From positions 62,001 through 126,000 of the forward strand of contig CANLBM010000006.1 in the NCBI GenBank assembly GCA_947488845.1: 64,000 bases of DNA, given 5' to 3'. The translations under genes were made by a program, and so were the position numbers. This document shows positions 50,715-60,325 of this stretch, piece by piece (position 1 is the first letter of the stretch; every line of letters begins with the position of its first letter). The notes beneath the pieces are model-generated. The model saw nothing but the letters and a program-made list of their open reading frames with translations. It was not told where the DNA came from and did not search any database. Source of the stretch: an uncultured Sphingomonadaceae bacterium (GTDB taxonomy: Bacteria > Pseudomonadota > Alphaproteobacteria > Sphingomonadales > Sphingomonadaceae).

Positions 50715-51389
50715 ATGCCATCCGGGTCCCCGCGCATATTGGTCTGGGATTTTGCTATCCGGCTTGTGCATTGGTTGATGGTGCTTTTTGTCCCTCTTCT
50801 GTGGTGGACCGCGGAAGAGGGATATATGGACTGGCACAGAAGATTCGGCCTTGCCATGCTCGGTCTCGTGCTCTTCCGCCTGATATGGGGATTGATCGGA
50901 ACATGGACCGCGCGCTTCCTTCCGATGGCGCAAAGAATCGGGTCAATAGCATCCTATGTCGGTAATTTGCGGAACCGCGACTATGCTCCGACCTTCGGCC
51001 ACAGCCCCTTGGCGATCCTGAGCGTGTTCGCCTTGTTGTTGGCACTGGTCACCCAGGTCACGACAGGATTGTTCTCCGTGGATGTCGACGGTCTCGAATC
51101 AGGGCCGCTCGCCGTACTGGTGTCGTTCGATACCGGCAGACAGTTTGCCGAAATCCACGAATTCAACTTCAACCTGCTGGCAGCGTTAATCGGGCTGCAT
51201 ATCGTGGCAATCGCTATCTATCATTTTGTGGTGAAAGAGAGACTGGTCCGGCCGATGATAACCGGCCGGCGTCCCCGGAGCGACTTTTCCGACTCAGAGC
51301 TACCTGATAACCGGCTGCGCCTGATGCCGATGATGGTCGCAGTAGCGCTATCGCTGAGTTGTATCGTCGCAATCGCTAATTTTGGCTGA
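50715..51389 (+). CDS. Cytochrome b561-type membrane protein
   Basis: The 224-residue protein has four to five hydrophobic helices with His ligands in RLVHWLMVLFVPLLWW near residue 17, DWHRRFGLAMLGLVLFRLIW near 40 and LIGLHIVAIAIYHFVVKE near 160. It is a membrane dihaem cytochrome b of the prokaryotic b561 group. It is expected to exchange electrons between the quinone pool and the cytochrome c' encoded just upstream. Confidence 0.9.
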   Translation: MPSGSPRILVWDFAIRLVHWLMVLFVPLLWWTAEEGYMDWHRRFGLAMLGLVLFRLIWGLIGTWTARFLPMAQRIGSIASYVGNLRNRDYAPTFGHSPLAILSVFALLLALVTQVTTGLFSVDVDGLESGPLAVLVSFDTGRQFAEIHEFNFNLLAALIGLHIVAIAIYHFVVKERLVRPMITGRRPRSDFSDSELPDNRLRLMPMMVAVALSLSCIVAIANFG

Positions 51390-51422
51390 AGCAAGTCGAA
51401 GCAGATATGCTTCGAAAGAATA

Positions 51423-51498
<76 letters not shown>

Positions 51499-51501
51499 CC
51501 A

Positions 51502-52032
51502 ATGACAAGATGCATATTGCATCGCCGGGGTCAGGCGAGCGCCACTGCCAAAACATTGCGCCTTTGGCAAGCCTATTTGCACCGGTTCGCAAACAAGATT
51601 TCCTATGGCAGATTTTTGATGTTCATCAGACAGCGCCATTTGCACATTTTCCGGAACCTAAGCTGACTCCGCGATTCGCTTGTTATACCTTCTTATCCAC
51701 AGAATATTATCATTATAGATCAATGTGTTAATAGGTTATTCCGGAAAACCCACGGCTGACCGCTGTCAATCGATATATTTCACTTTTTTTACGATGACGC
51801 TCTTGATCGACTCGGACAGACGGGCTTAATAACAAATCTTGGCTGGTGGCTCCGGATGCAATTTCCAGGCCTCAAATGAAAATGAAAATGATAGCTGAAA
51901 ATATGTTTTCAGCATAGATTCTTCGCGTCTGATTGATTCCCATGGCTGGGGGTAATTGATGGTCAGATGTTTGAAAGCTGCAGTTGAATGTTGGCGCCGC
52001 TATTGTGCGGGCCAGTGGGATAGTATCGGGGG
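51502..52032. promoter_or_regulatory. dnaA upstream region with DnaA box and GANTC cluster
   Basis: A consensus DnaA box TTATCCACA lies at 51693-51701 followed by an AT-rich tract (51702-51737). Five GANTC sites, the CcrM methylation motif, occur at 51665, 51673, 51809, 51917 and 51935. No coding frame is supported here. The features fit cell-cycle control of dnaA; whether the replication origin also lies here is not shown, since only one perfect DnaA box was found. Confidence 0.55.
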
Positions 52033-53478
52033 ATGTTCGTGAACGAAATCAAGTCTGCGCGGGTTAACGACCTGCCTGAAAGTCAATCCGTGGCATCCGA
52101 GAATATTATTTCAGCCGAGTTGGAAACTATCTGGCAAAAAATCTGCGCAGGTCTGCGACGCGATATGGGAGCCCAGATTTTCGGCCAATGGATCAAGCCG
52201 ATCAAATTATCCATTTTTGATTCGGATACCGGCAACATACTCATGTTACTCCCATCGGAATTTGCCGCCAACTGGGTCCGGGATCGTTATTCAGAGCGTT
52301 TGTTGATGGCGTGGAAAGCGCATCATCCGGCGGTCTGCGGCCTTGCTTTTGAAGCCCAGTCCGGCGCTGCGAAAATCGCCCAGATTTCAAATTCCAATAG
52401 CGCCCATGGGGTGGCCGCAAATAACCAGTATAATGTGATTCCGGAAAGCAAGTTTCGCCTGGATCTTGATCCGCGGATGACTTTTGACCAATTTATCCCC
52501 GGCAATTCCAACATTCTTGCGCTCAATGCCGCACAGCGGACGGCGGCAACAGAGAAGCCACTTTTCAGTCCCCTTTATCTCCAGTCCTCGACTGGTCAGG
52601 GCAAAACCCATTTGATGCACGCCATCGGCCATGCCTTTCGTGCAGAATTTCCGTCCTCGAAGATTATTTATATGTCCGCCGAACGGTTCATGATCGAATT
52701 CGTTTCGGCCATGCGCCGCAACGAAGGCATGGAATTCAAGGCATCGTTGCGCGAAGCCGATCTGCTGATGGTCGATGACATACAGTTCATTGTCGGCAAG
52801 AATTCCACGCAGGAAGAATTTCTGCACACGATCGATACACTGATCAGCCAGGGCAAACGCGTTGTCGTCGCGGCCGACCGTCCTCCGCAAGCACTGGATG
52901 GAGTCGATCAGCGCCTGCTGTCACGCCTGTCGATGGGTCTTGTTGCCGACATCCAGTCCGCCGGACTTGAGCTGCGCCGTGACATTCTCAAGCATCGCCT
53001 CGCCACCATGCCGCACCAGCATGTGTCGGAGGAGGTTGTAGATTTTCTCGCCCGCACGATCAGCCGCAATTTGCGCGAGCTGGAGGGCGGCCTCAACAAG
53101 CTGCTCGCTTACGCGCAGCTAACCGGCCGCGAAATCAGCCGCGAACTGGCGGAAGAGCAATTGTCCGACATATTGAGCGCCTGCCGCCGCCGGATCACGA
53201 TCGACGAGATCCAGCGCACGGTTTGCGAATATTACCGGCTCGACCGCAACGAGATGTCGTCAAAACGCCGTGCGCGTGCTGTTGCCCGGCCGCGACAGGT
53301 CGCCATGTATCTGGCAAAGGTGATGACGCCGCGCAGCTATCCGGAAATCGGCCGGAAATTCGGTGGCCGTGACCACAGTACGGTGATCCACGCGGTCAAG
53401 CTGGTCGAGCACCTGCGTGGCGAAGACAGCGAAATGGACAATGATGTCCGGATGCTGCTCCGCCAGCTAGAGAGCTAG
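52033..53478 (+). CDS. dnaA: Chromosomal replication initiator protein DnaA
   Basis: The 481-residue AAA+ protein starts replication at oriC. It has the N-terminal DnaB-contact domain (ELETIWQKICAGLRRDMGAQIF), Walker A LQSSTGQGKTHLMHAIG near residue 180, Walker B LLMVDDIQFIVGK near 240, and the DNA-binding domain IV with PRQVAMYLAKVMTPRSYPEIG and the signature FGGRDHSTVIHAVK near 450. ATG at 52033 or GTG at 52039 may be the start; GGGGG suits the second better. Upstream DNA carries a DnaA box. Confidence 0.97.
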   Translation: MFVNEIKSARVNDLPESQSVASENIISAELETIWQKICAGLRRDMGAQIFGQWIKPIKLSIFDSDTGNILMLLPSEFAANWVRDRYSERLLMAWKAHHPAVCGLAFEAQSGAAKIAQISNSNSAHGVAANNQYNVIPESKFRLDLDPRMTFDQFIPGNSNILALNAAQRTAATEKPLFSPLYLQSSTGQGKTHLMHAIGHAFRAEFPSSKIIYMSAERFMIEFVSAMRRNEGMEFKASLREADLLMVDDIQFIVGKNSTQEEFLHTIDTLISQGKRVVVAADRPPQALDGVDQRLLSRLSMGLVADIQSAGLELRRDILKHRLATMPHQHVSEEVVDFLARTISRNLRELEGGLNKLLAYAQLTGREISRELAEEQLSDILSACRRRITIDEIQRTVCEYYRLDRNEMSSKRRARAVARPRQVAMYLAKVMTPRSYPEIGRKFGGRDHSTVIHAVKLVEHLRGEDSEMDNDVRMLLRQLES

Positions 53479-53487
53479 GGTCAGGGC

Positions 53488-54147
53488 CTATTCTTTCTCG
53501 GGAGCGACCGAAATCCGGACCCGTTCACCGCTGTTTCCCGGAAAATCGGTAAACATGGCTTCCACCAGATTGGGCACGAGATAGGTCAGGTTCTTCGACC
53601 GTGACAAGGCTTCCGCCTTGCCTTCGAACAAACGCTGACCGTCGACCGCACGGTCTATCTTCAGATCAAGCTCCGAGGTGTAAACGGTAAAGCTGCGGGC
53701 ACCGTTATAGCCGGAAAAGCCGTACCCTCCGTAAAGAAACGGGTCGTTAAAACCATATAAATAGCGGTGGCGTCCGTAATATCCGCCGAATCGACCAGAA
53801 GGATAAAAGGGATCATAATCGGCAACGATTTTATCCCGCCCCTTGTCGATATCATAATCCATACTGACAATCAGTTGCGCCACTGCCGGATCAGCGCTTA
53901 GCCGATAACCCAGGTCAAGCATCCGCTGTTCGACCAGCGCGGCATATTGACCGAACTCGAGGCCGCCGGAAAGATCGGGATCAGCGGCGACAACAGCGAA
54001 ACTCTGGCCGGTGGTGTCAGGCAACGCGACGAAGCGCTGAACGTCGGCACGGAAGGGTGTTGTACAAGCCCCAAGAGCCAGAAGGGCAAGCGGCGCAAGC
54101 AGCGATAGCGCTTTCCGATTGGACACTTGTTTGACGAAAATAGTCAT
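53488..54147 (-). CDS. DUF4136 family lipoprotein
   Basis: The 219-residue protein has a lipoprotein signal (APLALLALGACTTPF) and matches DUF4136: TTGQSFAVVAAD, GLEFGQYAALVEQRMLDLGY, AQLIVSMDYDI, and YTSELDLKIDRAVDGQRLFEGKAEA. A Gly/Tyr-rich insert (GGYYGRHRYLYGFND) lies in the middle. The function is unknown. ATG at 54147 follows AAAGGGA. It is convergent with dnaA with a 9-base gap. Confidence 0.87.
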   Translation of the reverse strand: MTIFVKQVSNRKALSLLAPLALLALGACTTPFRADVQRFVALPDTTGQSFAVVAADPDLSGGLEFGQYAALVEQRMLDLGYRLSADPAVAQLIVSMDYDIDKGRDKIVADYDPFYPSGRFGGYYGRHRYLYGFNDPFLYGGYGFSGYNGARSFTVYTSELDLKIDRAVDGQRLFEGKAEALSRSKNLTYLVPNLVEAMFTDFPGNSGERVRISVAPEKE

Positions 54148-54379
54148 ATTTTTCCCTTTAGATTGCCCACGATCACGAGCCGCACGATAAAAAAGCCGGG
54201 CTGAACCGATGTTGAACGATGGCCGATTGGAGCCCTGCCCTGACTTGAACCTTTTCGGATCAACTGCACAAGAAAAAAACAGCGTCACGCAAAGGTCTGG
54301 GGGCGATCGTCCGGCGGATCGAAACGCAGATTATCCGGCTTCGATCATCCGGCAGGGCCGAATCGAATGGCGATCGCGC

Positions 54380-54409
54380 AAAAGAAAACCCGCCACAATC
54401 GGGCGGGTT
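54380..54409 (-). terminator. Rho-independent terminator after rpsT
   Basis: On the minus strand AACCCGCC and GGCGGGTT flank a 7-base loop and are followed by TTCTTTT. It ends rpsT about 26 bases past the stop codon. The plus-strand flank is also T-rich, so it may work both ways. Confidence 0.85.
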
Positions 54410-54434
54410 ATTCTTTTTAAACCGGGTAGCTTGA

Positions 54435-54704
54435 TTAGGCTGTTTGCAGCGCAGCAACCCGTTTTGTCAGACGGCTGAACTTCCGCGAAGCCGTATTCTT
54501 GTGATACAGACCTTTGCTCACACCGCGCGCCAATTCAGGCTGTACGGCCTTGAGGGCTGCGGCTGCTACGGTCTTGTCGCCAGCTTCAACAGCTGCGTCC
54601 ACGGCCTTGATCTTGGTACGGATCTGGCTCAGGCGATTTTTATTAATCACGGTGCGGCGCGTGTTGCGACGGATACGTTTTTTTGCTTGCGGCGTATTAG
54701 CCAT
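54435..54704 (-). CDS. rpsT: 30S ribosomal protein S20
   Basis: The 89-residue basic helical protein matches S20: [18 protein letters not shown] at the start, [21 protein letters not shown] in the centre and a closing [19 protein letters not shown]. It binds 16S rRNA in the 30S body. The location near dnaA is conserved in alphaproteobacteria. Confidence 0.98.
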   Translation of the reverse strand: MANTPQAKKRIRRNTRRTVINKNRLSQIRTKIKAVDAAVEAGDKTVAAAALKAVQPELARGVSKGLYHKNTASRKFSRLTKRVAALQTA

Positions 54705-54816
54705 GAAAAACCCTCAAAATCTGAAATTAAATGCCGGGGCGCTGCGTATGGCTTCCGGCTCAAGATGGCGGCCAATAGCGTGAGAGCCGATTCCCGTCAA
54801 TAGCTTAGTGAACCGC

Positions 54817-55629
54817 TTATTTCTGGCATTGCGAACAGTAAAAGGTTGATCGTCCGCTATCGACTCGGCGCAGCACCGGCGCACCGCAGTGACAGGCCTC
54901 TCCTTCACGACCATAAACCAGCCAGTCCTTGGCAAAATATCCCAGCTCGCCGTCCGGCTTGACGAAGTCGCGCAGCGACGAGCCCCCGGCCGCGATGGCA
55001 GCGGTCAGGACCTGCTTGATCGCCAAAACAAGCCGTTCGTAACGCGGTTTGGAGATGGCCCCGCCCTTCAAACCCGGCGATATACCCGCCATGTGCAGCG
55101 CCTCGCATACATAGATATTCCCGAGTCCGGCGACGATGCGCTGGTCGAGCAGCAATTGCTTGATCGGGGCCTTGCGATCCTTTGTCGCGGCTTTCAGATA
55201 GGGGGCGGTAAAGTCGTCCCCCAACGGCTCCGGCCCCATCAGCACAAAAGGCTTATAGCTGCCCAGAAGCTCCGCCCGCACGATGTCCAGCGAACCGAAT
55301 CGGCGCGGGTCGTTGAGCGCCAGCCGGTGTCCCGAATCGGTCTCGATCAGCAGATGGTCATGTTTCTCGATTTCTTCCGGATCAATCCGCCATCGGCCCG
55401 ACATGCCGAGATGAAAAATCATCACGTCGCCCCGGTCGGTTTCAATCAGCCCGTATTTTGCGCGCCGGCCCAGCGAGGTCACCACCGCACCGGTCATCCG
55501 CTGGCGCAAATCAACCGGGATCGGCCAGCGCAGATCGGCGCGGCGCGGCTCCACCAGAGTGAGGCGCCGCCCTTCGAGCACAGGTCGCAAACCGGCGACG
55601 GTTGTTTCCACTTCGGGCAGCTCTGGCAT
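54817..55629 (-). CDS. mutM: Formamidopyrimidine-DNA glycosylase
   Basis: The 270-residue enzyme removes 8-oxoguanine and related bases. It has the catalytic N-terminal PELPEVETTVAGL (Pro2, Glu3), Lys in the LGRRAKYGLIE segment near residue 55, the helix-two-turn-helix LLLDQRIVAGLGNIYVCEAL near 160, and the C-terminal zinc finger CHCGAPVLRRVDSGRSTFYC. Length is standard. ubiE is divergent 105 bases upstream. Confidence 0.97.
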   Translation of the reverse strand: MPELPEVETTVAGLRPVLEGRRLTLVEPRRADLRWPIPVDLRQRMTGAVVTSLGRRAKYGLIETDRGDVMIFHLGMSGRWRIDPEEIEKHDHLLIETDSGHRLALNDPRRFGSLDIVRAELLGSYKPFVLMGPEPLGDDFTAPYLKAATKDRKAPIKQLLLDQRIVAGLGNIYVCEALHMAGISPGLKGGAISKPRYERLVLAIKQVLTAAIAAGGSSLRDFVKPDGELGYFAKDWLVYGREGEACHCGAPVLRRVDSGRSTFYCSQCQK

Positions 55630-55734
55630 GAGGTTCCTTATTCGTTACGGTCCAAAAGGCAGCTATAGAGTGATTGCAGTGCTGCCAAGGCTCGTCTACT
55701 CGGGATTTCAACGAAAAATCAGCGCGGGCAAAAA

Positions 55735-56475
55735 ATGGCTATCGAAAGCAAAACCGTCTCCTTCGGCTATGAAGAGGTCGAAGAGAGCGAAAAGGTCGGC
55801 AAGGTTGGTGCGGTTTTCTCCAGCGTCGCTTCCAAATATGATGTGATGAACGACGCGATGAGCGCCGGAACCCATCGCCTTTGGAAAGACCGCTTCGTGC
55901 GCCGCGTAAAGCCGCGCGCTGGCGAGACTATTTTGGATATGGCCGGCGGCACCGGAGACATTGCCTTTCGCATGGTCGACAGCGGCGCCGACATCACGGT
56001 TGCCGATATCAATGCTGAGATGCTGGCCGAGGGCGTGAAACGGGCGCTCGACAAGGGCGAAACGCGCATGGTCTGGAGCCAGCAGGATGCCGAACAACTG
56101 AATTTTCCCGACGCGCATTTCGATGCCTATACGATTGTCTTTGGCATCCGTAATGTTACCCATATCGACAAAGCCCTGGCCGAAGCCCATCGCGTACTGA
56201 AATATGGCGGGCGTTTCTATTGCATGGAATTTTCGCAAACCAAATGGCCCGGCTTTGACAAGGTCTACGAAACCTATTCCCACAAGATCCTGCCCAAGGT
56301 TGGCAAGGCAGTGGCGAATGACGAAGCCAGCTATCGCTATCTTGCCGAATCGATAGCGAAATTTCCGCCGATGGAAGAATTTCGCGCCATGATTCAGGCC
56401 GCCGGATTCAGCCAGACCAAAGTCGAACCGATGATGGGCGGACTGGTCGCGATCCACAGCGGCTGGAAGGTCTGA
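55735..56475 (+). CDS. ubiE: Ubiquinone/menaquinone methyltransferase UbiE
   Basis: The 246-residue SAM-dependent C-methyltransferase acts on demethylubiquinone precursors. Features are FSSVASKYDVMNDAMSAG near residue 30, the SAM loop LDMAGGTGDIAFRM near 65, FPDAHFDAYTIVFGIRNVTH near 123 and PMMGGLVAIHSGWK at the end, close to the E. coli protein in length. It is followed by ubiB after an 11-base gap. Confidence 0.97.
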   Translation: MAIESKTVSFGYEEVEESEKVGKVGAVFSSVASKYDVMNDAMSAGTHRLWKDRFVRRVKPRAGETILDMAGGTGDIAFRMVDSGADITVADINAEMLAEGVKRALDKGETRMVWSQQDAEQLNFPDAHFDAYTIVFGIRNVTHIDKALAEAHRVLKYGGRFYCMEFSQTKWPGFDKVYETYSHKILPKVGKAVANDEASYRYLAESIAKFPPMEEFRAMIQAAGFSQTKVEPMMGGLVAIHSGWKV

Positions 56476-56486
56476 GTATATATCCG

Positions 56487-58040
56487 ATGACCAGTTCCCG
56501 CACCCATATCTTCCGCCTGCTCAAATGGGGCCGTACGCTCGCCAAACACGGCGCGCTGCGCAAACTGGAGAAGCACAAGGCGACGCCGCCGCAAGTCCGC
56601 CGCCTGTTCCGTATCGCGCGCATCGGCACATTCCAGCCGAAAGAGCCCAATTATTCGGCGGCACTGCAGGCCATCGGACCGGCGGCGATCAAGCTGGGCC
56701 AGACGCTGGCAACCCGTCCCGATGTCATTGGCGAAGCGGCCGCGCGCGATCTGCTGCAATTGCAGGACAGCCTGCCACCCGTGTCCTTCGATTCGATCCG
56801 CGACGAGATCGAACTCAGCCTCGGCAAGCCTCTGGACCAACTGTACAGCCATATTGATCCCGTTCCGGTGGGCGCCGCCTCGATTGCCCAGGTTCACCGC
56901 GCGACCACTCTGGATGGCAAGGATGTTGCGGTAAAGGTCCTGCGTCCCGGCATCATCAAGAAGTTCAACCGCGACATCGAAACCTACGAGTGGGCCGCGG
57001 CCCATCTCGAGGCTTTGGGCGGCGAGGCCAAGCGTCTCCGTCCGCAACTGGTCATCGCCAATTTCCGCCGCTGGACGATGCGCGAACTCGACCTGCGCCG
57101 CGAGGCCGCCAGCGCGTCTGAGCTGGCCGAACATATGGCCCAGGTCGATCAATATGAGATTCCAGCGATCGACTGGGACCGGACGTCAGGCCGGGTGCTG
57201 ACCCTCGACTGGGTCGATGGGATAAAAATATCGAACCGGGACGAGCTGATCGCCGCGGGCCATGATCTTGATTCGATTGCAAGCAGGCTCGTTCACACAT
57301 TCCTCAAGCAGGCGATCGAGGCCGGCTATTTTCACGCCGACATGCATCAGGGCAATCTGTTCGTGAAAGCCGACGGCACGATTGTCGCCATCGATTTCGG
57401 TATCATGGGCCGGATCAACAAGAAAGCCCGCTTCTGGCTTGCGGAAATCCTCTACGGCCTGACCACCGGCAATTACAAACGCGTCGCGGAAATCCATTTC
57501 GAAGCGCAATATGTCCCGGATCATCATAGCATGGAGGATTTCGCCACGGCTCTCCGCGCAGTCGGCGAGCCGATGCGCGGAAAACCGGTCAGCGAACTGT
57601 CGGTCGGCGATATGCTCGACGGCCTTTTCGCGATCACCCGCGATTTCGACATGGAAACCCAGCCGCATTTGCTGTTGCTGCAAAAGACGATGGTGATGGT
57701 CGAGGGCATTGCCACCGACCTCAACCCGACAATCAACATGTGGGACGCCAGTGGGCCCTATGTGAAGGAATGGATCCGCGGCGAACTGGGTCCGGAAGCA
57801 GCGATTGCCGACCGGATCAACACCGACCTCGACACCATCATGATGCTGCCCGATATTGTCCGGCGTCTCGATGCCCAGCTCCCACGCCCGGGCGGCGCGC
57901 CACCACCACCACCGGTGGCTGACGTAGAGTTGATCTGGGAGAAGCGGAAAAAGTCTGGCGACGGCGGCTTCTGGCGTTATGCACTGACCGCGATTCTGGC
58001 CGGCGGGGCCGGAGCCGCCGCCATGTTCCTGTGGGGATGA
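56487..58040 (+). CDS. ubiB: Ubiquinone biosynthesis protein UbiB (ABC1/ADCK family)
   Basis: The 517-residue protein kinase-like ATPase is needed for ubiquinone synthesis. It contains the KxGQ motif (IKLGQTLATRPDV), the ALR loop segment GAASIAQVHRATTLDGKDVAVKVLRPG near residue 130, DMHQGNLFV near 290 and IDFGIMGRI near 305, and one or two hydrophobic C-terminal helices (YALTAILAGGAGAAAMFLW). It is co-transcribed with ubiE. Confidence 0.95.
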   Translation: MTSSRTHIFRLLKWGRTLAKHGALRKLEKHKATPPQVRRLFRIARIGTFQPKEPNYSAALQAIGPAAIKLGQTLATRPDVIGEAAARDLLQLQDSLPPVSFDSIRDEIELSLGKPLDQLYSHIDPVPVGAASIAQVHRATTLDGKDVAVKVLRPGIIKKFNRDIETYEWAAAHLEALGGEAKRLRPQLVIANFRRWTMRELDLRREAASASELAEHMAQVDQYEIPAIDWDRTSGRVLTLDWVDGIKISNRDELIAAGHDLDSIASRLVHTFLKQAIEAGYFHADMHQGNLFVKADGTIVAIDFGIMGRINKKARFWLAEILYGLTTGNYKRVAEIHFEAQYVPDHHSMEDFATALRAVGEPMRGKPVSELSVGDMLDGLFAITRDFDMETQPHLLLLQKTMVMVEGIATDLNPTINMWDASGPYVKEWIRGELGPEAAIADRINTDLDTIMMLPDIVRRLDAQLPRPGGAPPPPPVADVELIWEKRKKSGDGGFWRYALTAILAGGAGAAAMFLWG

Positions 58041-58210
58041 CGGACCAACGCTTGCGCTTCTGTCCCGGACCATGGTCCTAGCAACACCCTCGGTATCGCC
58101 ACCGGCATCCCCGTTTCAATTTTATCGTTTCGATACGCCCTGCCCGCGCAAGAATGAACCAGAGCACATGTCGCTTGGCTTTGGGCCTGCTTGCCCCTAA
58201 ATCGGAATGG

Positions 58211-59473
58211 ATGGTAAAACCCAAACATATCCTGCTGATCATTGGCGGTGGCATCGCGGCCTACAAGTCCAGCGAACTGATCCGCCTGATCAGGAAATCC
58301 GGCATGACCGTTCGCTGTGTACTCACCGAATCGGGCGCGCAATTTGTCACGCCGATGACGCTGGCGGCTTTGTCCGAAAATGAAGTCCACACCACGCTCT
58401 GGAGTCTGAAAGACGAAGCCGAAATGGGGCACATCCAGCTCAGCCGGGAGGCCGATCTGGTGGTGATTTGTCCTGCTACCGCCAATCTGCTCGCCAAAAT
58501 GGCCGGCGGGATCGCCGATGACCTCGCGACGACCTTGCTACTCGCCACCGATACCCGGGTGATGGCCGTCCCGGCGATGAACGTCAGAATGTGGCAACAT
58601 GCCGCAACGCAGCGCAATATCGCCCAGCTCGAGGCAGACGGCATCATCGTCATGCAGCCCGACGAAGGCGCTATGGCGTGCGGCGAATTTGGTCCGGGCA
58701 GATTGCCGGAACCGGAAGCGGTAATGGCGGAGATAAGCGCGCTGATGGGGTCATCCTCGCTAGCGGTTCAGGAATCCGGGCTGGGCCGCAATCCGCTCGA
58801 CGGCCAGCCCGCATTTGCCCCCGACCGGCATCGTCCGTTGCGCGGCAAACATGTCCTGATCACCGCAGGACCAACGCATGAACCGATCGATCCGGTTCGC
58901 TATATCGCCAATCGCTCGTCCGGCCGTCAGGGCTTTGCCATTGCCGCCGCCGCCGCCGATGCGGGCGCGCAGGTAACATTGATTGCCGGCCCCGTACATC
59001 TTGCCACGCCGACCGGCGTCACGCGCGTGGATGTCGAGACCGCGCTCGAAATGGAGAAGGCGGTGCACGACGCCCTGCCCGCCGATATCGCGATCATGGT
59101 CGCTGCCGTGGCCGACTGGCGCGCCGACAGCCAGTCCGGACAGAAGATCAAGAAAAAGGGCGCAGCCCCCGCGCCGCTCAAACTGACCGAAAACCCGGAC
59201 ATATTGGCCGGCCTGGCCCGTCACCCACAACGCCCCGGCCTGCTCATCGGCTTTGCCGCTGAGACTCAGAAAATCGCCGAGCACGCTCAGGCGAAACTGG
59301 CGAAGAAGGGCTGCGACTGGATTGTGGCCAATGATGTGTCGGGAGACGTGATGGGCGGCGCCAACAACAGCGTGCAGATCGTAACCGCAACCGGCAGCGA
59401 AATCTGGGAGCAATTGCCAAAGCCCGAAGTTGCGCGGCGGCTCATAGCAAAAATCAGCGAGGAAATTTCCTGA
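58211..59473 (+). CDS. coaBC: Bifunctional phosphopantothenoylcysteine synthetase/decarboxylase
   Basis: The 420-residue protein makes 4'-phosphopantetheine for CoA. The CoaC decarboxylase half has the flavin-binding [19 protein letters not shown] near residue 85, the PAMNVRMW motif near 120 and the catalytic cysteine in [11 protein letters not shown] near 158. The CoaB half has [22 protein letters not shown] near 220 and a KIKKKG segment near 315. ATG at 58211 matches the usual N-terminus. The stop overlaps the dut start by one base. Confidence 0.95.
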   Translation: MVKPKHILLIIGGGIAAYKSSELIRLIRKSGMTVRCVLTESGAQFVTPMTLAALSENEVHTTLWSLKDEAEMGHIQLSREADLVVICPATANLLAKMAGGIADDLATTLLLATDTRVMAVPAMNVRMWQHAATQRNIAQLEADGIIVMQPDEGAMACGEFGPGRLPEPEAVMAEISALMGSSSLAVQESGLGRNPLDGQPAFAPDRHRPLRGKHVLITAGPTHEPIDPVRYIANRSSGRQGFAIAAAAADAGAQVTLIAGPVHLATPTGVTRVDVETALEMEKAVHDALPADIAIMVAAVADWRADSQSGQKIKKKGAAPAPLKLTENPDILAGLARHPQRPGLLIGFAAETQKIAEHAQAKLAKKGCDWIVANDVSGDVMGGANNSVQIVTATGSEIWEQLPKPEVARRLIAKISEEIS

Positions 59474-59919
59474 TGTTCGAACCCGTCGATATTGCCGTCA
59501 AGCGACTTGATCATGCCGGAGACATTCCGCTGCCTTCCTATGAAACCAGCGGATCGGCCGGCATGGATGTTCGTGCGGCAGAAGCACTGACCATTGCACC
59601 GGGCCAGCGCGGGCTGGCCGCAACCGGCTTCGCCTTCGCCATCCCCACAGGCTATGAAATCCAGGTACGTCCGCGATCCGGTCTGGCGCTGAAAAGCGGG
59701 ATAAGCATACCCAATACGCCCGGCACGATCGACAGCGACTATCGCGGCGAACTGAAAGTCATCCTGATCAACCATGGCGAGGAAGATTTTGTCATCGGGC
59801 GCGGCGACCGGATTGCCCAGATTGTGGTAGCGCCGGTGCAGCGGGGAAATCTCAAAGAGGTTGACCGACTCGACGAAACTGCGCGAGGAAGCGGAGGATT
59901 TGGATCAACGGGAGTCTAG
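59473..59919 (+). CDS. dut: Deoxyuridine 5'-triphosphate nucleotidohydrolase
   Basis: The 148-residue dUTPase shows all five family motifs in order: [38 protein letters not shown] and the C-terminal [10 protein letters not shown]. It hydrolyses dUTP to dUMP, preventing uracil in DNA and supplying dTMP synthesis. It overlaps coaBC by one base (TGATG) and is co-translated. Confidence 0.98.
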   Translation: MFEPVDIAVKRLDHAGDIPLPSYETSGSAGMDVRAAEALTIAPGQRGLAATGFAFAIPTGYEIQVRPRSGLALKSGISIPNTPGTIDSDYRGELKVILINHGEEDFVIGRGDRIAQIVVAPVQRGNLKEVDRLDETARGSGGFGSTGV

Positions 59920-59922
59920 ATA

Positions 59923-60321
59923 ATGGCCATTGCAAATCTTATCGTTGCTGCAGCACTGCAGGCCGGCGCAATCGCTGGTTCAGATATACCGCCGATCCCC
60001 GAAAACCTACACGCTGTGGAAGTCGCGGAATTTCAGCGCGAGCCGGAATATAGCTATCGTGAGTCGCTGAAAGCACGCAAACTGACCGCCGGCTGCACAC
60101 CGACGGAGAAGGTCTCGGGAGGAGCGAATTATTTCGTGGAAGTCCTGCTGCTGACCGACGGCAAAGGCAGTCTCAAACAGGTAACCCCTATTTCCATCCA
60201 ATGCCCCGCGCTGGAAGAATATGTCGGCCAATATTTTGCTCGTGAAGGCAAGAACAATATGAAACCAACCATCAATGGCAAGCCGGCATGGCGCCGCAGT
60301 GTCCTTAGATTCTACTGGTAA
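59923..60321 (+). CDS. Secreted hypothetical protein between dut and the MoeB-like gene
   Basis: The 132-residue product starts three bases after the dut stop and has a signal-like N-terminus (NLIVAAALQAGAIAG). The rest has a conserved-looking pattern (EPEYSYRESLKARKLTAGC, YFVEVLLLTDGKGSLKQVTP, CPALEEYVGQYFAREG) of a TonB-C-like or small alpha/beta domain. I cannot assign a family. Two cysteines may form a disulfide. Co-transcription with dut is likely; the role is unknown. Confidence 0.7.
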   Translation: MAIANLIVAAALQAGAIAGSDIPPIPENLHAVEVAEFQREPEYSYRESLKARKLTAGCTPTEKVSGGANYFVEVLLLTDGKGSLKQVTPISIQCPALEEYVGQYFAREGKNNMKPTINGKPAWRRSVLRFYW

Positions 60322-60325
60322 GCGA

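Noticed and set aside
51502..52032. Firm assignment of oriC upstream of dnaA
   Set aside because: Only one perfect DnaA box is visible; origins normally hold several, and sphingomonad origins are not always beside dnaA.
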